Notes: generated from the letters alone by a model not told the origin. A DNA stretch of 64,000 nt from Exiguobacterium sp. s48 (GCF_018617395.1 NZ_JACSKC010000001.1:1969403-2033402), one strand, 5' to 3'. Numbered from the stretch's first letter, positions 51,193 through 60,733 are shown. A program made the numbers and translations.

Positions 51193-51636
51193 TTATTCCT
51201 CCCCGATTCGAAGCAATTGTTTTATTTTTCGGAACGTCCGAACAAACTGCTCGATTTCAATTTCATCTACTTCTCCATCGATGAGAGATTCTACATATCG
51301 ATAGACGGCACCGTCCACTTCTTCGACGAGCCGCTTTCCTTCTGAGGTCAATTCAATCAATCGCTCGCGTTGGTCTTGTCCTCGTCGACTCGTGACGAGT
51401 CCTTTTTCGACCAACTTTTTAAGGCGATTCGAAACCGCACTTTTATGGACACCTTGTTTTTGCGCCAATTGCCCAGCAGGAGTGGGTCCAAACTGATCGA
51501 GTAACTTCAACAGTTGGAGCTGTTCACGCGAATACTCACGCCATACATCCCCTTCCATCGCTTCGATGACATGTTCCGTCCCATGGAACATCACTTCTTC
51601 AAACAACTGCACCGCTTCGCGCATCAATGCTTTCAT
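51193..51636 (-). CDS. MarR-family regulator of the MMPL exporter
   Basis: A 147-residue winged-helix regulator with LLKLLDQFGPTPAGQLAQKQGVHKSAVSNRLKKLVEKGLVTSRRGQDQRERLIELT. Its Shine-Dalgarno (AGGGGGT) is in the centre of a palindromic operator just upstream, so binding would hide both promoter and ribosome site. It is the first gene of the marR-MMPL operon, similar to B. subtilis YdgG-YdgH. Confidence 0.87.
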   Translation of the reverse strand: MKALMREAVQLFEEVMFHGTEHVIEAMEGDVWREYSREQLQLLKLLDQFGPTPAGQLAQKQGVHKSAVSNRLKKLVEKGLVTSRRGQDQRERLIELTSEGKRLVEEVDGAVYRYVESLIDGEVDEIEIEQFVRTFRKIKQLLRIGEE

Positions 51637-51640
51637 TTTT

Positions 51641-51686
51641 AGTTTACCCCCTAAACTAGATAATTATAGTTTATGCCCTAAACTAA
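51641..51686. promoter_or_regulatory. Tandem palindromic operators of the marR-MMPL operon
   Basis: Two 19-bp copies of TAGTTTA-N5-TAAACTA (51641-51659 and 51668-51686, 27 bases apart start to start). A TATAAT on the minus strand lies between them. The downstream copy contains the ribosome-binding site of the MarR gene. The repeats are near-identical, which makes autorepression by the MarR protein likely. Confidence 0.82.
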
Positions 51687-51700
51687 ATAACGTCAAATAA

Positions 51701-51730
51701 AAAGACCGATAAGGGGTGCCCTTATCGGTC
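51701..51730 (-). terminator. Terminator of the FAD-dependent protein gene
   Basis: A 10-bp stem (51705-51714 with 51721-51730) with a T run on the minus strand. The stop codon of the gene is inside the stem. Confidence 0.85.
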
Positions 51731-52678
51731 CATGTTCTTTTCGATGGTTTCTGCCACACGTAACCCAGACAGATAGGCACTTTCGAATCGCGTTCGTCCA
51801 GATGGATCATCCGCTTCAAGAAAAATATCGCCAGCTAAATAGATCGGGTAATGGTTTACCTGATAAAACGATTCATGCCACACCTCTTTCGCTTGCGCGT
51901 AACGCCAACGTTTCAATTGTTTTGACACGAGGTCGATATCGCCCACTTCCTCTCGGAGTAACCGCTCAACTTCTGCAAGCGTCTCCGCCTCCGGTCGCTC
52001 ATACCAGTCCTCACTCCACGCCTCTTCCATATAGACACTTACGAGTGATGTCGCAGAGATTCCTTTTTGCCGATTATCGATTACCTTCAACAACCCCGGT
52101 GTCAAGTCATGGTCGAGAATCCCATCTGCCCCAATCTGTACATCACCTGCACATTCAAACAGACCGACGAACGTCGGCGCATATATAAGACGAAGTAACG
52201 CGGGCTCGACATGGGCAGCTAAATCTCCAAGCAAATCGAACGACTGTGGAAGGGGTGAAGTCATCACGAGTCGATCATAGGAACGTGTCGTCACGTCTGT
52301 CTTGACTGTGACGGTTTCGTCTTCTTCCACTTGAATGTTCTCCACCCGTTCATTCAATTGTACGGTCAAACCTTCAGCCAAACGCTTAGCGAGTGCATTC
52401 ATCCCATCAATCGCGACATAACGTGGATATGGGTCGGCATACCAGACTCGCACCCAGTTCGCATTTATCCACGATTGCACCTCTCGTTCGAGCTCTTCTC
52501 CACGCACCGTGAAATAGACCGCTCCATGGTCGGCCCGTCCGTTACCGATTCGACGCGTCGCCAAGCGTCCCCCGACGCTTCGACTCTTTTCAATCAGTTC
52601 GACGACATGACCTTGACGCACGAGTTGACGTGCTGCGATGATTCCGCTTAGACCGGCCCCGATGATCCCAATCTTCAT
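51722..52678 (-). CDS. FAD-dependent amine oxidase-like protein (renalase type)
   Basis: A 318-residue flavoprotein: the FAD-binding motif is IIGAGLSGIIAARQLVRQGHVVELIEKS, followed by VGGRLATRRIGNGRADHGAVYF, typical of renalase-type NAD(P)/FAD oxidases. The end (YLAGDIFLEADDPSGRTRFESAYLSGLR) gives the second FAD contact. The substrate is unknown. Confidence 0.88.
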   Translation of the reverse strand: MKIGIIGAGLSGIIAARQLVRQGHVVELIEKSRSVGGRLATRRIGNGRADHGAVYFTVRGEELEREVQSWINANWVRVWYADPYPRYVAIDGMNALAKRLAEGLTVQLNERVENIQVEEDETVTVKTDVTTRSYDRLVMTSPLPQSFDLLGDLAAHVEPALLRLIYAPTFVGLFECAGDVQIGADGILDHDLTPGLLKVIDNRQKGISATSLVSVYMEEAWSEDWYERPEAETLAEVERLLREEVGDIDLVSKQLKRWRYAQAKEVWHESFYQVNHYPIYLAGDIFLEADDPSGRTRFESAYLSGLRVAETIEKNMDR

Positions 52679-52747
52679 TCCACATTCCCCTTTCTCTTCA
52701 TGAAGATTGTAGCACGTTCGTTCAATTTCCCCTCTGTTTGATATGCT

Positions 52748-53434
52748 TCAGGCTGGCTTGTTCCATTGTTCATCGTACACCCGACGCGAGTCTTCATACA
52801 TGACAGCGAAACGCGCAACGACGAATGGACGAATGAGGATCGTCGCTATAGATAGTGATAATGCGGCAAGTAATACAGAATTTACGACCATAAACAACGT
52901 GAAGCCGATCAAATAAATCGGGATGAACGGCAAAATCAGTTTGAACGCCTCCCACTTCTGACCATCCATCATCGCACGTGATTTCGTGATGGATTCTCTG
53001 ACCGATAATGACGGCTCATCTCGCAAAATAAAGTAAGTAAACGCGTAGGAGAAGAACTTCACGATTCCCGGCACAATGAACAAAAGTGTCCATAGCGTCT
53101 GAAAGATAGTTAGTAAAAGGACAGTAGTCACATTCTTACCAAATCGTTCTCTCATTGGTCGAAACACATCACGAAACTGTGCATTTTGTCCGCGAATAAT
53201 TGAAAGGATGGCCCAGTGATAACCGATTATGATTGGATACAACATGAAAGTTACAACCATCGAACCTAAAAGGAATACAATTGCCTGTATTGAATCGGCT
53301 TTCGCCCCGTAAAGCGTCGGGTCGAATATTGCAATAACCTCTATTATTACGGCACAAAGAAACGACCAGACTAACAGTAGACCTCGTTTCCCATTGATTG
53401 CTTCATGTGTTCGTTCTGTCCATGTTTGAATCAT
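52748..53434 (-). CDS. DUF975 family membrane protein
   Basis: A 228-residue protein with five or six hydrophobic helices that matches DUF975: the middle motif GKNVTTVLLLTIFQTLWTLLFIVPGIVKFFSYAFTYFIL and LSVRESITKSRAMMDGQKWEAFKL are characteristic. The function is unknown. A near-perfect sigma-W promoter is 32 bases upstream, which suggests a role in envelope stress. Confidence 0.85.
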   Translation of the reverse strand: MIQTWTERTHEAINGKRGLLLVWSFLCAVIIEVIAIFDPTLYGAKADSIQAIVFLLGSMVVTFMLYPIIIGYHWAILSIIRGQNAQFRDVFRPMRERFGKNVTTVLLLTIFQTLWTLLFIVPGIVKFFSYAFTYFILRDEPSLSVRESITKSRAMMDGQKWEAFKLILPFIPIYLIGFTLFMVVNSVLLAALSLSIATILIRPFVVARFAVMYEDSRRVYDEQWNKPA

Positions 53435-53465
53435 TCTACATCTCCCCCTGACTGATACCTATATA

Positions 53466-53492
53466 TACGGAACATAGTAAGAACACGTTTCA
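53466..53492 (-). promoter_or_regulatory. Sigma-W-type promoter of the DUF975 gene
   Basis: On the minus strand TGAAAC (53492-53487), a 17-base spacer and CGTATA (CGTA at 53469-53466) match the ECF sigma-W consensus TGAAAC-N16/17-CGTA. The ATG is 32 bases downstream. Confidence 0.7.
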
Positions 53493-53501
53493 AATTCATA
53501 T

Positions 53502-53525
53502 AAAAAAGCAGAGATTCACTCTGCT
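53502..53525 (-). terminator. Terminator of the XRE-DUF2975 operon
   Basis: A 7-bp stem (53507-53513 with 53519-53525) with six Ts on the minus strand. The XRE stop codon lies in the loop. Confidence 0.85.
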
Positions 53526-53734
53526 CGCTCGTCCGCTCGATATTCCAATATGTCTCCCGGTTGACAGTCGAGTGCTTCGCAAATCGCTTCAAGTGTCGAA
53601 AAACGAATCGCTTTCGCTTTGCCGTTTTTCAAAATCGACAAGTTCGCCATCGTGATCCCGACTCGTTCCGACAGTTCCGTCACACTCATTTTCCGTTTCG
53701 CCAACATCACATCCAGATTCACAATCATCGCCAT
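53516..53734 (-). CDS. XRE-family helix-turn-helix protein (YozG-like)
   Basis: A 72-residue DNA-binding protein: MLAKRKMSVTELSERVGITMANLSILKNGKAKAIRFSTLEAICEALDCQPGDILEY. It belongs to the small XRE group that pairs with DUF2975 membrane proteins. A GTG at 53743 is possible, but ATG at 53734 is six bases after GAGGTG and is used. It is the second gene of the operon. Confidence 0.85.
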   Translation of the reverse strand: MAMIVNLDVMLAKRKMSVTELSERVGITMANLSILKNGKAKAIRFSTLEAICEALDCQPGDILEYRADERAE

Positions 53735-53744
53735 TTCTCTCACC

Positions 53745-54224
53745 TCATACCGTCAAATCGATTTCTTGTTTCATGTCGATGGCGCGCTTCAATAGTTTCT
53801 GTAACAACTCAGCGAAAACCGCAATGACAAATGCGGCAAATACAAGTACGAGACCGATGACAAAGAATCCGGGCGAATCGTCACGCTCAGCGAACCAATA
53901 GAAGAACGGAAGCAACATCGTATAAATGATCGTGATAGTCAGTGCACAATACTTGATCACTCGAAGTACTTTCACCGCCCCATAAGAGAATGCCTTGTTC
54001 CGGTCAATCAATCCTAGTAAGGTAAACGTCTGGAACAGAGCTATGAAATAGGGGATCGCCGCCACGTACATCCCCACAACAATCGGACGCATCGAATTCG
54101 CAATCCAGCCCCCGCTCTCCGTTGCATCTCGCCAAAGAAACGGGAGCAAAAAGATACACGCGGCGAGAATCGGGAGAGCTAAGACAATCACTGCTAATTT
54201 TAAAAAGACAGTTTCTCGTTTCAC
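53745..54224 (-). CDS. DUF2975 family membrane protein
   Basis: A 159-residue protein with four hydrophobic helices (8-28, 45-70, 90-112 and 120-145). The layout, length and paired XRE gene match DUF2975. The function is unknown; it may sense or respond to envelope state through its XRE partner. It stands first in the operon, downstream of a cluster of TTTATC repeats. Confidence 0.82.
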   Translation of the reverse strand: MKRETVFLKLAVIVLALPILAACIFLLPFLWRDATESGGWIANSMRPIVVGMYVAAIPYFIALFQTFTLLGLIDRNKAFSYGAVKVLRVIKYCALTITIIYTMLLPFFYWFAERDDSPGFFVIGLVLVFAAFVIAVFAELLQKLLKRAIDMKQEIDLTV

Positions 54225-54253
54225 TTGTCACACCCCTCACTCATGTCATTTTC

Positions 54254-54297
54254 TTTATCATACGCTCTTATTTATCGTTTATCAATAAATATTTATC
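54254..54297. promoter_or_regulatory. TTTATC repeat cluster upstream of the DUF2975-XRE operon
   Basis: Four copies of TTTATC at 54254, 54271, 54278 and 54292 (plus strand) in the 110-bp region before the operon. The spacing could suit repeated binding by the XRE protein, but this is a guess. Confidence 0.35.
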
Positions 54298-54298
54298 G

Positions 54299-54332
54299 AA
54301 AAAAATAGACCACGAGATGTACTCGAGGTCTA
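54299..54332 (-). terminator. Terminator of the YdhK lipoprotein gene
   Basis: A stem of TAGACC/GGTCTA plus CGAG/CTCG (54306-54332) with a T run on the minus strand. Confidence 0.8.
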
Positions 54333-54338
54333 CTTCAT

Positions 54339-54902
54339 TCATTTCATTGCTTCTAGTTCACTTTCGGTCACCCATTTATGATTTGTAACCTCTTCTCCAT
54401 CTTCGGTCGTGTAATCAACCATATAAACAGTCGTCTCCTCAACTGTATCGATTGTCGCTTCTGCACCTTCCATCCCTTCCATATGGTCTGCGGCCAATAT
54501 GACCTCATCCCCTTCAGACAACGGCGCCTCGTCCGGATTATCCAGTTCTTCGTGAATTACCCATTTGTGATTTTCTACCGGGTCACCACCTGTAGTAGGT
54601 GTATAGCTGACGGCGTACACCGTCGTATCATACGTACCGACAATCGTTGCCTCCACACCTTCCATCCCTGGCATGTGATCTGCTGTCATCCTCGCAGTTG
54701 TTCCGACTGGATACGTCGGATTACTGGCTTCCTTCAACCCGTCCGGAACTTCTCCAGACCCCGAGTGGTCCATTGACGAATGATCCATGCTTTGTTCTTC
54801 TGACATCTCCATCGATGTATCGTTTTCGGTATCCCCACATGCGGCTAACGATGTAGCGAGTACGATGACACTTAAACCCGTCATCCATTTCTTCTGTTTC
54901 AT
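54339..54902 (-). CDS. YdhK/DUF1541 lipoprotein
   Basis: A 187-residue lipoprotein (signal peptide 1-21, lipobox LAAC) with a Met/His/Ser-rich linker (MDHSSMDHSG) and two copies of the DUF1541 domain (each with MTADHMPGMEGVEATI or LAADHMEGMEGAEATI and ending NHKWV). Similar to B. subtilis YdhK; metal or copper binding has been suggested for the Met/His-rich part but is not proven here. Confidence 0.87.
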   Translation of the reverse strand: MKQKKWMTGLSVIVLATSLAACGDTENDTSMEMSEEQSMDHSSMDHSGSGEVPDGLKEASNPTYPVGTTARMTADHMPGMEGVEATIVGTYDTTVYAVSYTPTTGGDPVENHKWVIHEELDNPDEAPLSEGDEVILAADHMEGMEGAEATIDTVEETTVYMVDYTTEDGEEVTNHKWVTESELEAMK

Positions 54903-55002
54903 CGAATCTCTCCTTTATCCATACTCATGTTAAATGTACCCATCCCAAAGAACGAACAGACCTATTTGAGAGCATTCCGATGATTTGTTAACTCATTGCA
55001 AC

Positions 55003-55036
55003 AAAAAAGACCAAAATCCCGAAAGATTTTGGTCTT
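55003..55036 (-). terminator. Terminator of glmS
   Basis: A 12-bp stem (55007-55018 with 55025-55036) with a T run on the minus strand, directly after the glmS stop. Confidence 0.88.
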
Positions 55037-55041
55037 GGACA

Positions 55042-56838
55042 TTATTCAACCGTTACAGACTTCGCCAAGTTACGTGGCTTGTCGACATCACAGTCGCGAG
55101 CGAGTGCTGCATAGTACGAGATAAGTTGAAGCGGAAGAACCGTCACGAGTGGTGTGAGAAGTGGTTCAACACGTGGAAGAACGAATGCGTCGTTCTCGTG
55201 TTCCATTCCTTCCATTGAAATCGTACATGCGATGGCACCACGCGCCACAACTTCTTTGATGTTTCCGCGGATGTTGAGGTGTGTGTTCGGTTGAGACACA
55301 AGCGTGATGACCGGTGTCCCGTCTTCAATCAACGCGATCGGACCGTGCTTGAGTTCCCCACCTGGGTATCCTTCTGCTTGGATATATGAGATTTCTTTGA
55401 GCTTCAATGCGCCCTCAAGACCGACATATGAATCCAATCCACGTCCGAGGAAGAATGCGTTGCGTGACTCTTTTAAGAACTTATCTGCAAGCTCTTCAAA
55501 GATTTCTTTTTGTGCCATGATCGAGTCCATCGTTGTCGCAACGAGTGCGAGCTCTTGCATCAAATCAAACGGCAGTTTCTTCCCGTTCGCACGTGCGATG
55601 TCGTATGCGAGAATCGCGAGGACGGCAATCTGCGCCGTGTACGCTTTCGTCGATGCGACCGCGATCTCTGGTCCGGCATGGAGAAGCATCGTCTCGTTCG
55701 CTTCACGTGAGAGCGTTGATCCTGCTACGTTTGTCAACGTGAGCGCTTTATGGCCCAATTTTTTCACTTCGACGAGCACGGCACGGCTGTCCGCTGTCTC
55801 ACCTGATTGTGAGATGAAGAGGAAGAGTGGCTTCTCTGTCAAAAGTGGCATGTTGTAACCAAACTCTGACGCAACGTGTACTTCAGTCGGTACACCTGCA
55901 ACGCGCTCAATCAATTGTTTCCCAACAAGACCGGCATGGTAACTTGTCCCACATGCGACGATGTAGACGCGGTCCGCTTCCGATACGAGCTCGCGCACGC
56001 CTTCTGTGAGTTCGATGTCGCCGTTCTCGTTCTGGTAATGCTGGATGATGTTGCGGATGACGGCCGGTTGCTCGTCCATCTCCTTCAACATATAGTGCGC
56101 GTACGTGCCCTTCTCGATGTCTGACGCATCGATCTCAGCCGTGTACGGGGAACGCTCGAGCACGTCGCCGTCGAGCGTCTTGATCGTCGCCGACTCACGT
56201 GTGAGGATGACGATCTCGCCATCGTGGAGCTCGAGATACTGGTCCGTCACCTGGAGCATCGCCATCGCGTCTGATGCGACGACGTTGAACGTGCCGTCAC
56301 CAAGTCCGACGAGAAGCGGTGACTTGTTCTTGCCGATATAGAGGCGCTCTTTGTCCTCTGAGTCGATCATCGCGATCGCGTACGAACCGTGGAGGTCCGA
56401 AAGCGTCTTGCGGAACGCTGCCTCGACATCACCGAGCTCGACGAAGTGTTTCTCCATGAGCTGGACGATGACTTCCGTGTCCGTTTCCGAGAGGAACGGG
56501 ACATCAAGCGTCTTCTTGATGATTTCGTCGTTTTCGATCACGCCGTTATGCACGAGCGTGAAGCGTCCTGTCGTACTTTGATGCGGGTGGGCGTTTGGTA
56601 CGCTCGGTACCCCGTGTGTCGCCCAACGTGTGTGGCCGATTCCAATCGTGCCGTCTACTTCTGCTGGGATGATTTCGCGTAGCGCGGCAATGCGACCGAC
56701 TTCTTTGTGAACGTTGACATTCTCATGCATCAACGCAAGACCTGCCGAGTCATAACCACGGTACTCGAGTTTTTCAAGACCTTTGAGAAGGACTTCCTTC
56801 GCTCCGGTATTCCCAATCATTCCTACAATTCCACACAT
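55042..56838 (-). CDS. glmS: Glucosamine-fructose-6-phosphate aminotransferase GlmS
   Basis: GlmS converts fructose 6-phosphate and glutamine to glucosamine 6-phosphate for cell-wall synthesis. The 598-residue protein has the N-terminal catalytic Cys2 ([10 protein letters not shown]) with the glutaminase domain to about 240, and two SIS domains, the first with [18 protein letters not shown] and [13 protein letters not shown] and the second with [17 protein letters not shown]. The end ([15 protein letters not shown]) is exactly typical. The ATG at 56838, not the TTG six bases upstream, puts Cys2 in place. It is preceded by a self-cleaving glmS ribozyme. Confidence 0.97.
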   Translation of the reverse strand: MCGIVGMIGNTGAKEVLLKGLEKLEYRGYDSAGLALMHENVNVHKEVGRIAALREIIPAEVDGTIGIGHTRWATHGVPSVPNAHPHQSTTGRFTLVHNGVIENDEIIKKTLDVPFLSETDTEVIVQLMEKHFVELGDVEAAFRKTLSDLHGSYAIAMIDSEDKERLYIGKNKSPLLVGLGDGTFNVVASDAMAMLQVTDQYLELHDGEIVILTRESATIKTLDGDVLERSPYTAEIDASDIEKGTYAHYMLKEMDEQPAVIRNIIQHYQNENGDIELTEGVRELVSEADRVYIVACGTSYHAGLVGKQLIERVAGVPTEVHVASEFGYNMPLLTEKPLFLFISQSGETADSRAVLVEVKKLGHKALTLTNVAGSTLSREANETMLLHAGPEIAVASTKAYTAQIAVLAILAYDIARANGKKLPFDLMQELALVATTMDSIMAQKEIFEELADKFLKESRNAFFLGRGLDSYVGLEGALKLKEISYIQAEGYPGGELKHGPIALIEDGTPVITLVSQPNTHLNIRGNIKEVVARGAIACTISMEGMEHENDAFVLPRVEPLLTPLVTVLPLQLISYYAALARDCDVDKPRNLAKSVTVE

Positions 56839-56896
56839 AAACAAATCTCCTCTATTCTTCGATTTCTCGAAAAAGGAAACGGGCTTTTTCTAAGAG

Positions 56897-57036
56897 CTGT
56901 CAACACACACTTCTTTGTCCGTCCGGTCACCCGGGCGTTTTAAAAGCATGCTTATCGTCGTGACAGGCGACGAGGAGGCATCCGCCGAAATCTCGATAAC
57001 CTCCAACCTCGTCAACTCCGCAGAGTTCTGGCGCTT
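56897..57036 (-). ncRNA. glmS ribozyme-riboswitch
   Basis: In minus-strand orientation the leader of glmS reads with the conserved core of the glmS ribozyme: AGCGCCAGAACT at the 5' end (cleavage between A at 57035 and G at 57034), GTTGACGAGG, GGTTATCGAGATTTCGGCGG with GATGCCTCC, and a P4 region ending in GACAAAG and a GTGTGTGTTGAC segment. It cleaves in response to glucosamine 6-phosphate and reduces glmS expression. Confidence 0.95.
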
Positions 57037-57143
57037 GTTCGTACTCTTGTGTCCTTCCGTTTCCAAGGTCACGCTCTTAATAGTACAAATCACACCCCCA
57101 TTCGTCAAGAAAATCCGCTGTTTTCTCGATGACAAAACGGAAA

Positions 57144-57172
57144 CAAAAAGGGAATCCGATGTGGATTCCCTT
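57144..57172 (-). terminator. Terminator of glmM
   Basis: A 10-bp stem (57148-57157 with 57163-57172) with a short T run on the minus strand. It separates glmM from the glmS ribozyme leader. Confidence 0.8.
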
Positions 57173-57196
57173 GTGTTATTCCCTGTTTCTCAATTT

Positions 57197-58555
57197 TTAT
57201 CCGTCTACGCCATAATCTTCGCGAACGACTTGTGCGATTTTTTCAACGTAACGGTCACACTCTTCCGCTGTCGGGGCTTCAGCCATGACACGAACGAGTG
57301 GTTCTGTACCCGATGCACGGACGAGGATTCGACCGTTTCCGGCCATTTCCGCTTCCGCTTCTTGAATCGTTGCGAGCACACGCTCACCGTTCATCGCATC
57401 ATTTTTATTCGTGACACGAATGTTGACGAGCTTTTGCGGATAAACCGGCATCTCAGCCGCCAATTCAGACAGTTTACGTCCAGTTGATTTCACGATTTCG
57501 GCCAATTGCACACCAGATAGCATGCCGTCACCCGTTGTCGAATGATCGAGGAAAATCAAGTGTCCTGATTGTTCGCCACCGAGTGTGTATTGATGTTTCT
57601 TCATCTCTTCCACAACGTAACGGTCACCCACAGCTGTTTGAAGCGCCGTCATGCCTGCTTCTTCGACAGCTTTATGGAACCCGAGGTTACTCATGACCGT
57701 CGCGACAATCGTGTTGTCCTTGAGACGTCCTTTTTCACTCAAGTATTTCCCACAGATGTACATGATTTTGTCTCCATCGACAATATCACCGTTCTCGTCA
57801 ATCGCGATCAAACGGTCACCGTCACCATCAAACGCAAGACCCATATCCGCTCCCTTTTCACGAACGAACTCAGCCAAGTGCTCAGGGTGAGTTGAACCAA
57901 CACCTTCATTGATATTAAGTCCGTTTGGTGAGTTCCCGATTGTCGACACATTCGCTTCAAGGTCTGCGAAGAGGCGAGCAGCAAGACCGCTCGTTGCACC
58001 ATGTGCACAGTCAAGCGCAATGTGAAGACCATCGAAGTCTTCTTCTACGGTTTGTTTCAACATTTGAAGATACTTTTGCGCGCCTTCGTAGTAATCCGAA
58101 ACGAAACCAAGGTCTTTTCCTGTCGGACGTGGGAGCGTATCTTCCGTAGCATCTAAGATGTCTTCAATTTCTTGCTCGGTTGCATCATCTAATTTGAAAC
58201 CATCGCTACCGAAGAATTTGATTCCGTTGTCCGCCACCGGGTTATGCGATGCCGAAATCATAACACCTGCTGTTGCATCGAGCGATTTCGTCAAGTAAGC
58301 CACTCCAGGTGTTGAGATGACACCGAGACGCATCACTTCTGCACCGATGGAAAGAAGACCTGCAATCAATGCACCTTCAAGCATATGTCCTGAAATCCGT
58401 GTGTCACGACCAATCAACACTTTCGGCTGTTCGCCTTCTGGCAAATGTTTCGACAACACATAGCCACCCGCACGACCTAAACGATATGCTAATTCCGCAG
58501 TTAACTCAGAGTTCGCAACACCGCGAACTCCATCTGTTCCAAAATATTTACCCAT
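57197..58555 (-). CDS. glmM: Phosphoglucosamine mutase GlmM
   Basis: GlmM interconverts glucosamine 6-phosphate and glucosamine 1-phosphate. The 452-residue protein starts [12 protein letters not shown] and has the phosphoserine motif [14 protein letters not shown] near 100, the Mg-binding DGDGDR near 240 and the sugar-binding GEQSGH near 327. The end ([18 protein letters not shown]) holds the phosphate site. In Bacillales it follows cdaA and cdaR in one operon and its product contacts CdaA. Confidence 0.97.
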   Translation of the reverse strand: MGKYFGTDGVRGVANSELTAELAYRLGRAGGYVLSKHLPEGEQPKVLIGRDTRISGHMLEGALIAGLLSIGAEVMRLGVISTPGVAYLTKSLDATAGVMISASHNPVADNGIKFFGSDGFKLDDATEQEIEDILDATEDTLPRPTGKDLGFVSDYYEGAQKYLQMLKQTVEEDFDGLHIALDCAHGATSGLAARLFADLEANVSTIGNSPNGLNINEGVGSTHPEHLAEFVREKGADMGLAFDGDGDRLIAIDENGDIVDGDKIMYICGKYLSEKGRLKDNTIVATVMSNLGFHKAVEEAGMTALQTAVGDRYVVEEMKKHQYTLGGEQSGHLIFLDHSTTGDGMLSGVQLAEIVKSTGRKLSELAAEMPVYPQKLVNIRVTNKNDAMNGERVLATIQEAEAEMAGNGRILVRASGTEPLVRVMAEAPTAEECDRYVEKIAQVVREDYGVDG

Positions 58556-58591
58556 AAGATTAAATCCTCACTTTTGTATGATTGAACATCT

Positions 58592-59872
58592 TTATTGAAT
58601 GGAAGATGTTTCTGTTTCTTCGTCGACGCTCGTCAATTGAACATCGATTGTCTTAGGCGAAATCACCGTCACGCCTTTTGGTACTTCATAGTCGACATCT
58701 ACTGCATGCGTCCCACTCGGTAATCCGGTCAAATCCAATGTCACATTGACACTGTTCGAAGAGATGTTTTCGAGAAGAGAACGTTTTCCAGAAAGTGTCA
58801 CGCTGACCACATCTTGCGTTTGAATCGTATAATTCGTCCGGTCGTATCCACGGACATTCACCGGAACCGTCAATCGAATCCGTTCCGTCAATTCACCCGT
58901 ATCATCTTTCGTTTCGTCATTCGGACGAACGAGCACCTGGACTTCAACTTCTTTTTGATCGAGCGATGTAGCCCCTTCTGGAAGCCGTAGAGTGGCCATC
59001 ACTTTTTCAGACTTCGTCAAATCGTCAAGTTCAATCGGTTCTGTTTCGACTTTTTCCAGCTGATCTAGCACCTCTTTTGGTGCAAAGACACGAACTTCCG
59101 TCTCACCTAACAACGAATCGACTAACCGAAAGTCCTCTGCCACCTCTCCACTCGTGACGACCTCAATGGGAATCATCGCGCTCTCATTATAAATCGGAAC
59201 GGTCACGTTAATGATATTCGGGTCAACCGAAACGTTCAACGGATTTCCGTTCGCATCTAAGATTGTCGGTGGAATTTCTCGGGTGAATGTCTGATTTTGA
59301 TTCGCCACGTCCACATTCAATGTGATTTCTTTGACGTTTTGAATCCGACTTGCGCCTCCCGTGACTTTTACAGATGATGGTTCAACGTCGACATCGCCCG
59401 CGACTTTGCCATCTGGCAACTGATCTTTATTCAATAAATTCACAGACACGGGTACTTCAATCGTTTGTTTCCGATCGATATAGATTTCGACAGTCTCTCG
59501 GTCCAATTTGACGTTGACGTCGCCACCGAATCCACGTGCCTCAACGGGTACGCGATGAAAGCCAGTACCGAGATTAGTCAAATCGACGAATACCTGATAG
59601 TCTTTCACTAATTTCGTCATCGTTAAACTACTAGAGGGACCTTGAAGTTCGACTCCCATCTCTTCCGGTACGTTGTATGCGACATACTGCACTTCGTCAA
59701 AAAAGACTTCGACCGGCACATCAAGCGTCAGGGAACTTTGCCCGACAATCGGTAATGCGCTAGACGCGCTATTTGATGAACTGGTCTCTGCGACCATTAA
59801 GTATAGAAGGACGGCTAAAGCAAGTGCGATGAAGCGGAGAAACCACTTATGTTGTAACCACTGATCAATCAC
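58592..59872 (-). CDS. cdaR: CdaR (YbbR), regulator of the diadenylate cyclase
   Basis: A 426-residue extracytoplasmic protein with an N-terminal membrane helix (residues 10-28) and four YbbR-type beta domains, recognisable by repeated SLTLDVPVEVFFD / TIEVPVSVNLLNKDQLPDGKV / MIPIEVVTSGEV patterns. It modulates CdaA activity. The start is a GTG three bases after the cdaA stop, with GGAGGGG about eight bases upstream. Confidence 0.93.
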   Translation of the reverse strand: MIDQWLQHKWFLRFIALALAVLLYLMVAETSSSNSASSALPIVGQSSLTLDVPVEVFFDEVQYVAYNVPEEMGVELQGPSSSLTMTKLVKDYQVFVDLTNLGTGFHRVPVEARGFGGDVNVKLDRETVEIYIDRKQTIEVPVSVNLLNKDQLPDGKVAGDVDVEPSSVKVTGGASRIQNVKEITLNVDVANQNQTFTREIPPTILDANGNPLNVSVDPNIINVTVPIYNESAMIPIEVVTSGEVAEDFRLVDSLLGETEVRVFAPKEVLDQLEKVETEPIELDDLTKSEKVMATLRLPEGATSLDQKEVEVQVLVRPNDETKDDTGELTERIRLTVPVNVRGYDRTNYTIQTQDVVSVTLSGKRSLLENISSNSVNVTLDLTGLPSGTHAVDVDYEVPKGVTVISPKTIDVQLTSVDEETETSSIQ

Positions 59873-60733
59873 TTACTTTTCCCCTCCTTTTTTCCCGAAG
59901 AATGAGAGGGTCGCCTCTTTTTCTTCGATGACGAGTTCTTGAATTAATTTGCTTCGTAGCGCTTCTTCATCCAACTCACGGTACAGGCGTCCTGCAATCG
60001 CAAGTGAGACCGCTCCTGTTTCTTCCGAGACGGTTAACGTGACGCTATCTGTCACTTCACTGACTCCGATCGCTGCTCGGTGACGTGTCCCGAGCGCTTT
60101 GTCGATATGCGGGCTTTCAGAGAGCGGTAAATAACAAGCGGCTGCCGCAATCTTTCCATCCTGAATAATCATCGCACCGTCGTGTAACGGTGTATTCGGG
60201 ATAAATAGGTTAATAATCAACTGCGACGTAATATGTGAATCCATACGAATACCCGTCTCCACATACTCGTTTAATCCCGTATCGCGCTCAATCGCAATCA
60301 ATGCACCAATTCGGCGTTTCGACATATACTGCGCTGAACTGACGATGGCTTCAATCATTTGTCGTTGTTGTTCTTCGTCACTTGTTCCCGTACGACCAAA
60401 TAAGTTGCTCGTCCGTCCAAGATGTTCAAGACCACGCCTCAACTCAGGTTGAAAGATAATAATAATCCCAAGGAGTCCATACGTAATCACTTGATTTAGC
60501 AAGAACTGGAGCGTCTTCAATCCGAAGAAACCGCTCAAGAACCAACTGACCAGAATGATGGATATCCCTTTAATTAGTTGAACTGCTTTTGTCCCACGCA
60601 CAATCATCATTAACTTATAAATGACGTACGTGACGACGACGATATCTAAAACATCATTCAAATAATCGTACCAATGTACGTTCTCTGAAAGATTTAAAAA
60701 TGAGAAAAATGATACTTGTTCAAGTAGCGGCAA
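59873..60733 (-). CDS. cdaA: Diadenylate cyclase CdaA (DacA)
   Basis: CdaA makes c-di-AMP, which controls potassium and cell-wall homeostasis. The 286-residue protein has three N-terminal membrane helices (to about 100) and a DAC domain with the two signature motifs, DGA in LHDGAMIIQDG near 190 and RHR in LGTRHRAAIG near 222. The start is a TTG; GGAGGGG is five to nine bases upstream. It is directly upstream of cdaR and glmM. Confidence 0.96.
   Translation of the reverse strand: MPLLEQVSFFSFLNLSENVHWYDYLNDVLDIVVVTYVIYKLMMIVRGTKAVQLIKGISIILVSWFLSGFFGLKTLQFLLNQVITYGLLGIIIIFQPELRRGLEHLGRTSNLFGRTGTSDEEQQRQMIEAIVSSAQYMSKRRIGALIAIERDTGLNEYVETGIRMDSHITSQLIINLFIPNTPLHDGAMIIQDGKIAAAACYLPLSESPHIDKALGTRHRAAIGVSEVTDSVTLTVSEETGAVSLAIAGRLYRELDEEALRSKLIQELVIEEKEATLSFFGKKGGEK

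Noticed and set aside
56890..57135. Minus-strand open frame of 81 codons upstream of glmS
   Set aside because: It lies on the glmS ribozyme and has no ribosome-binding site.
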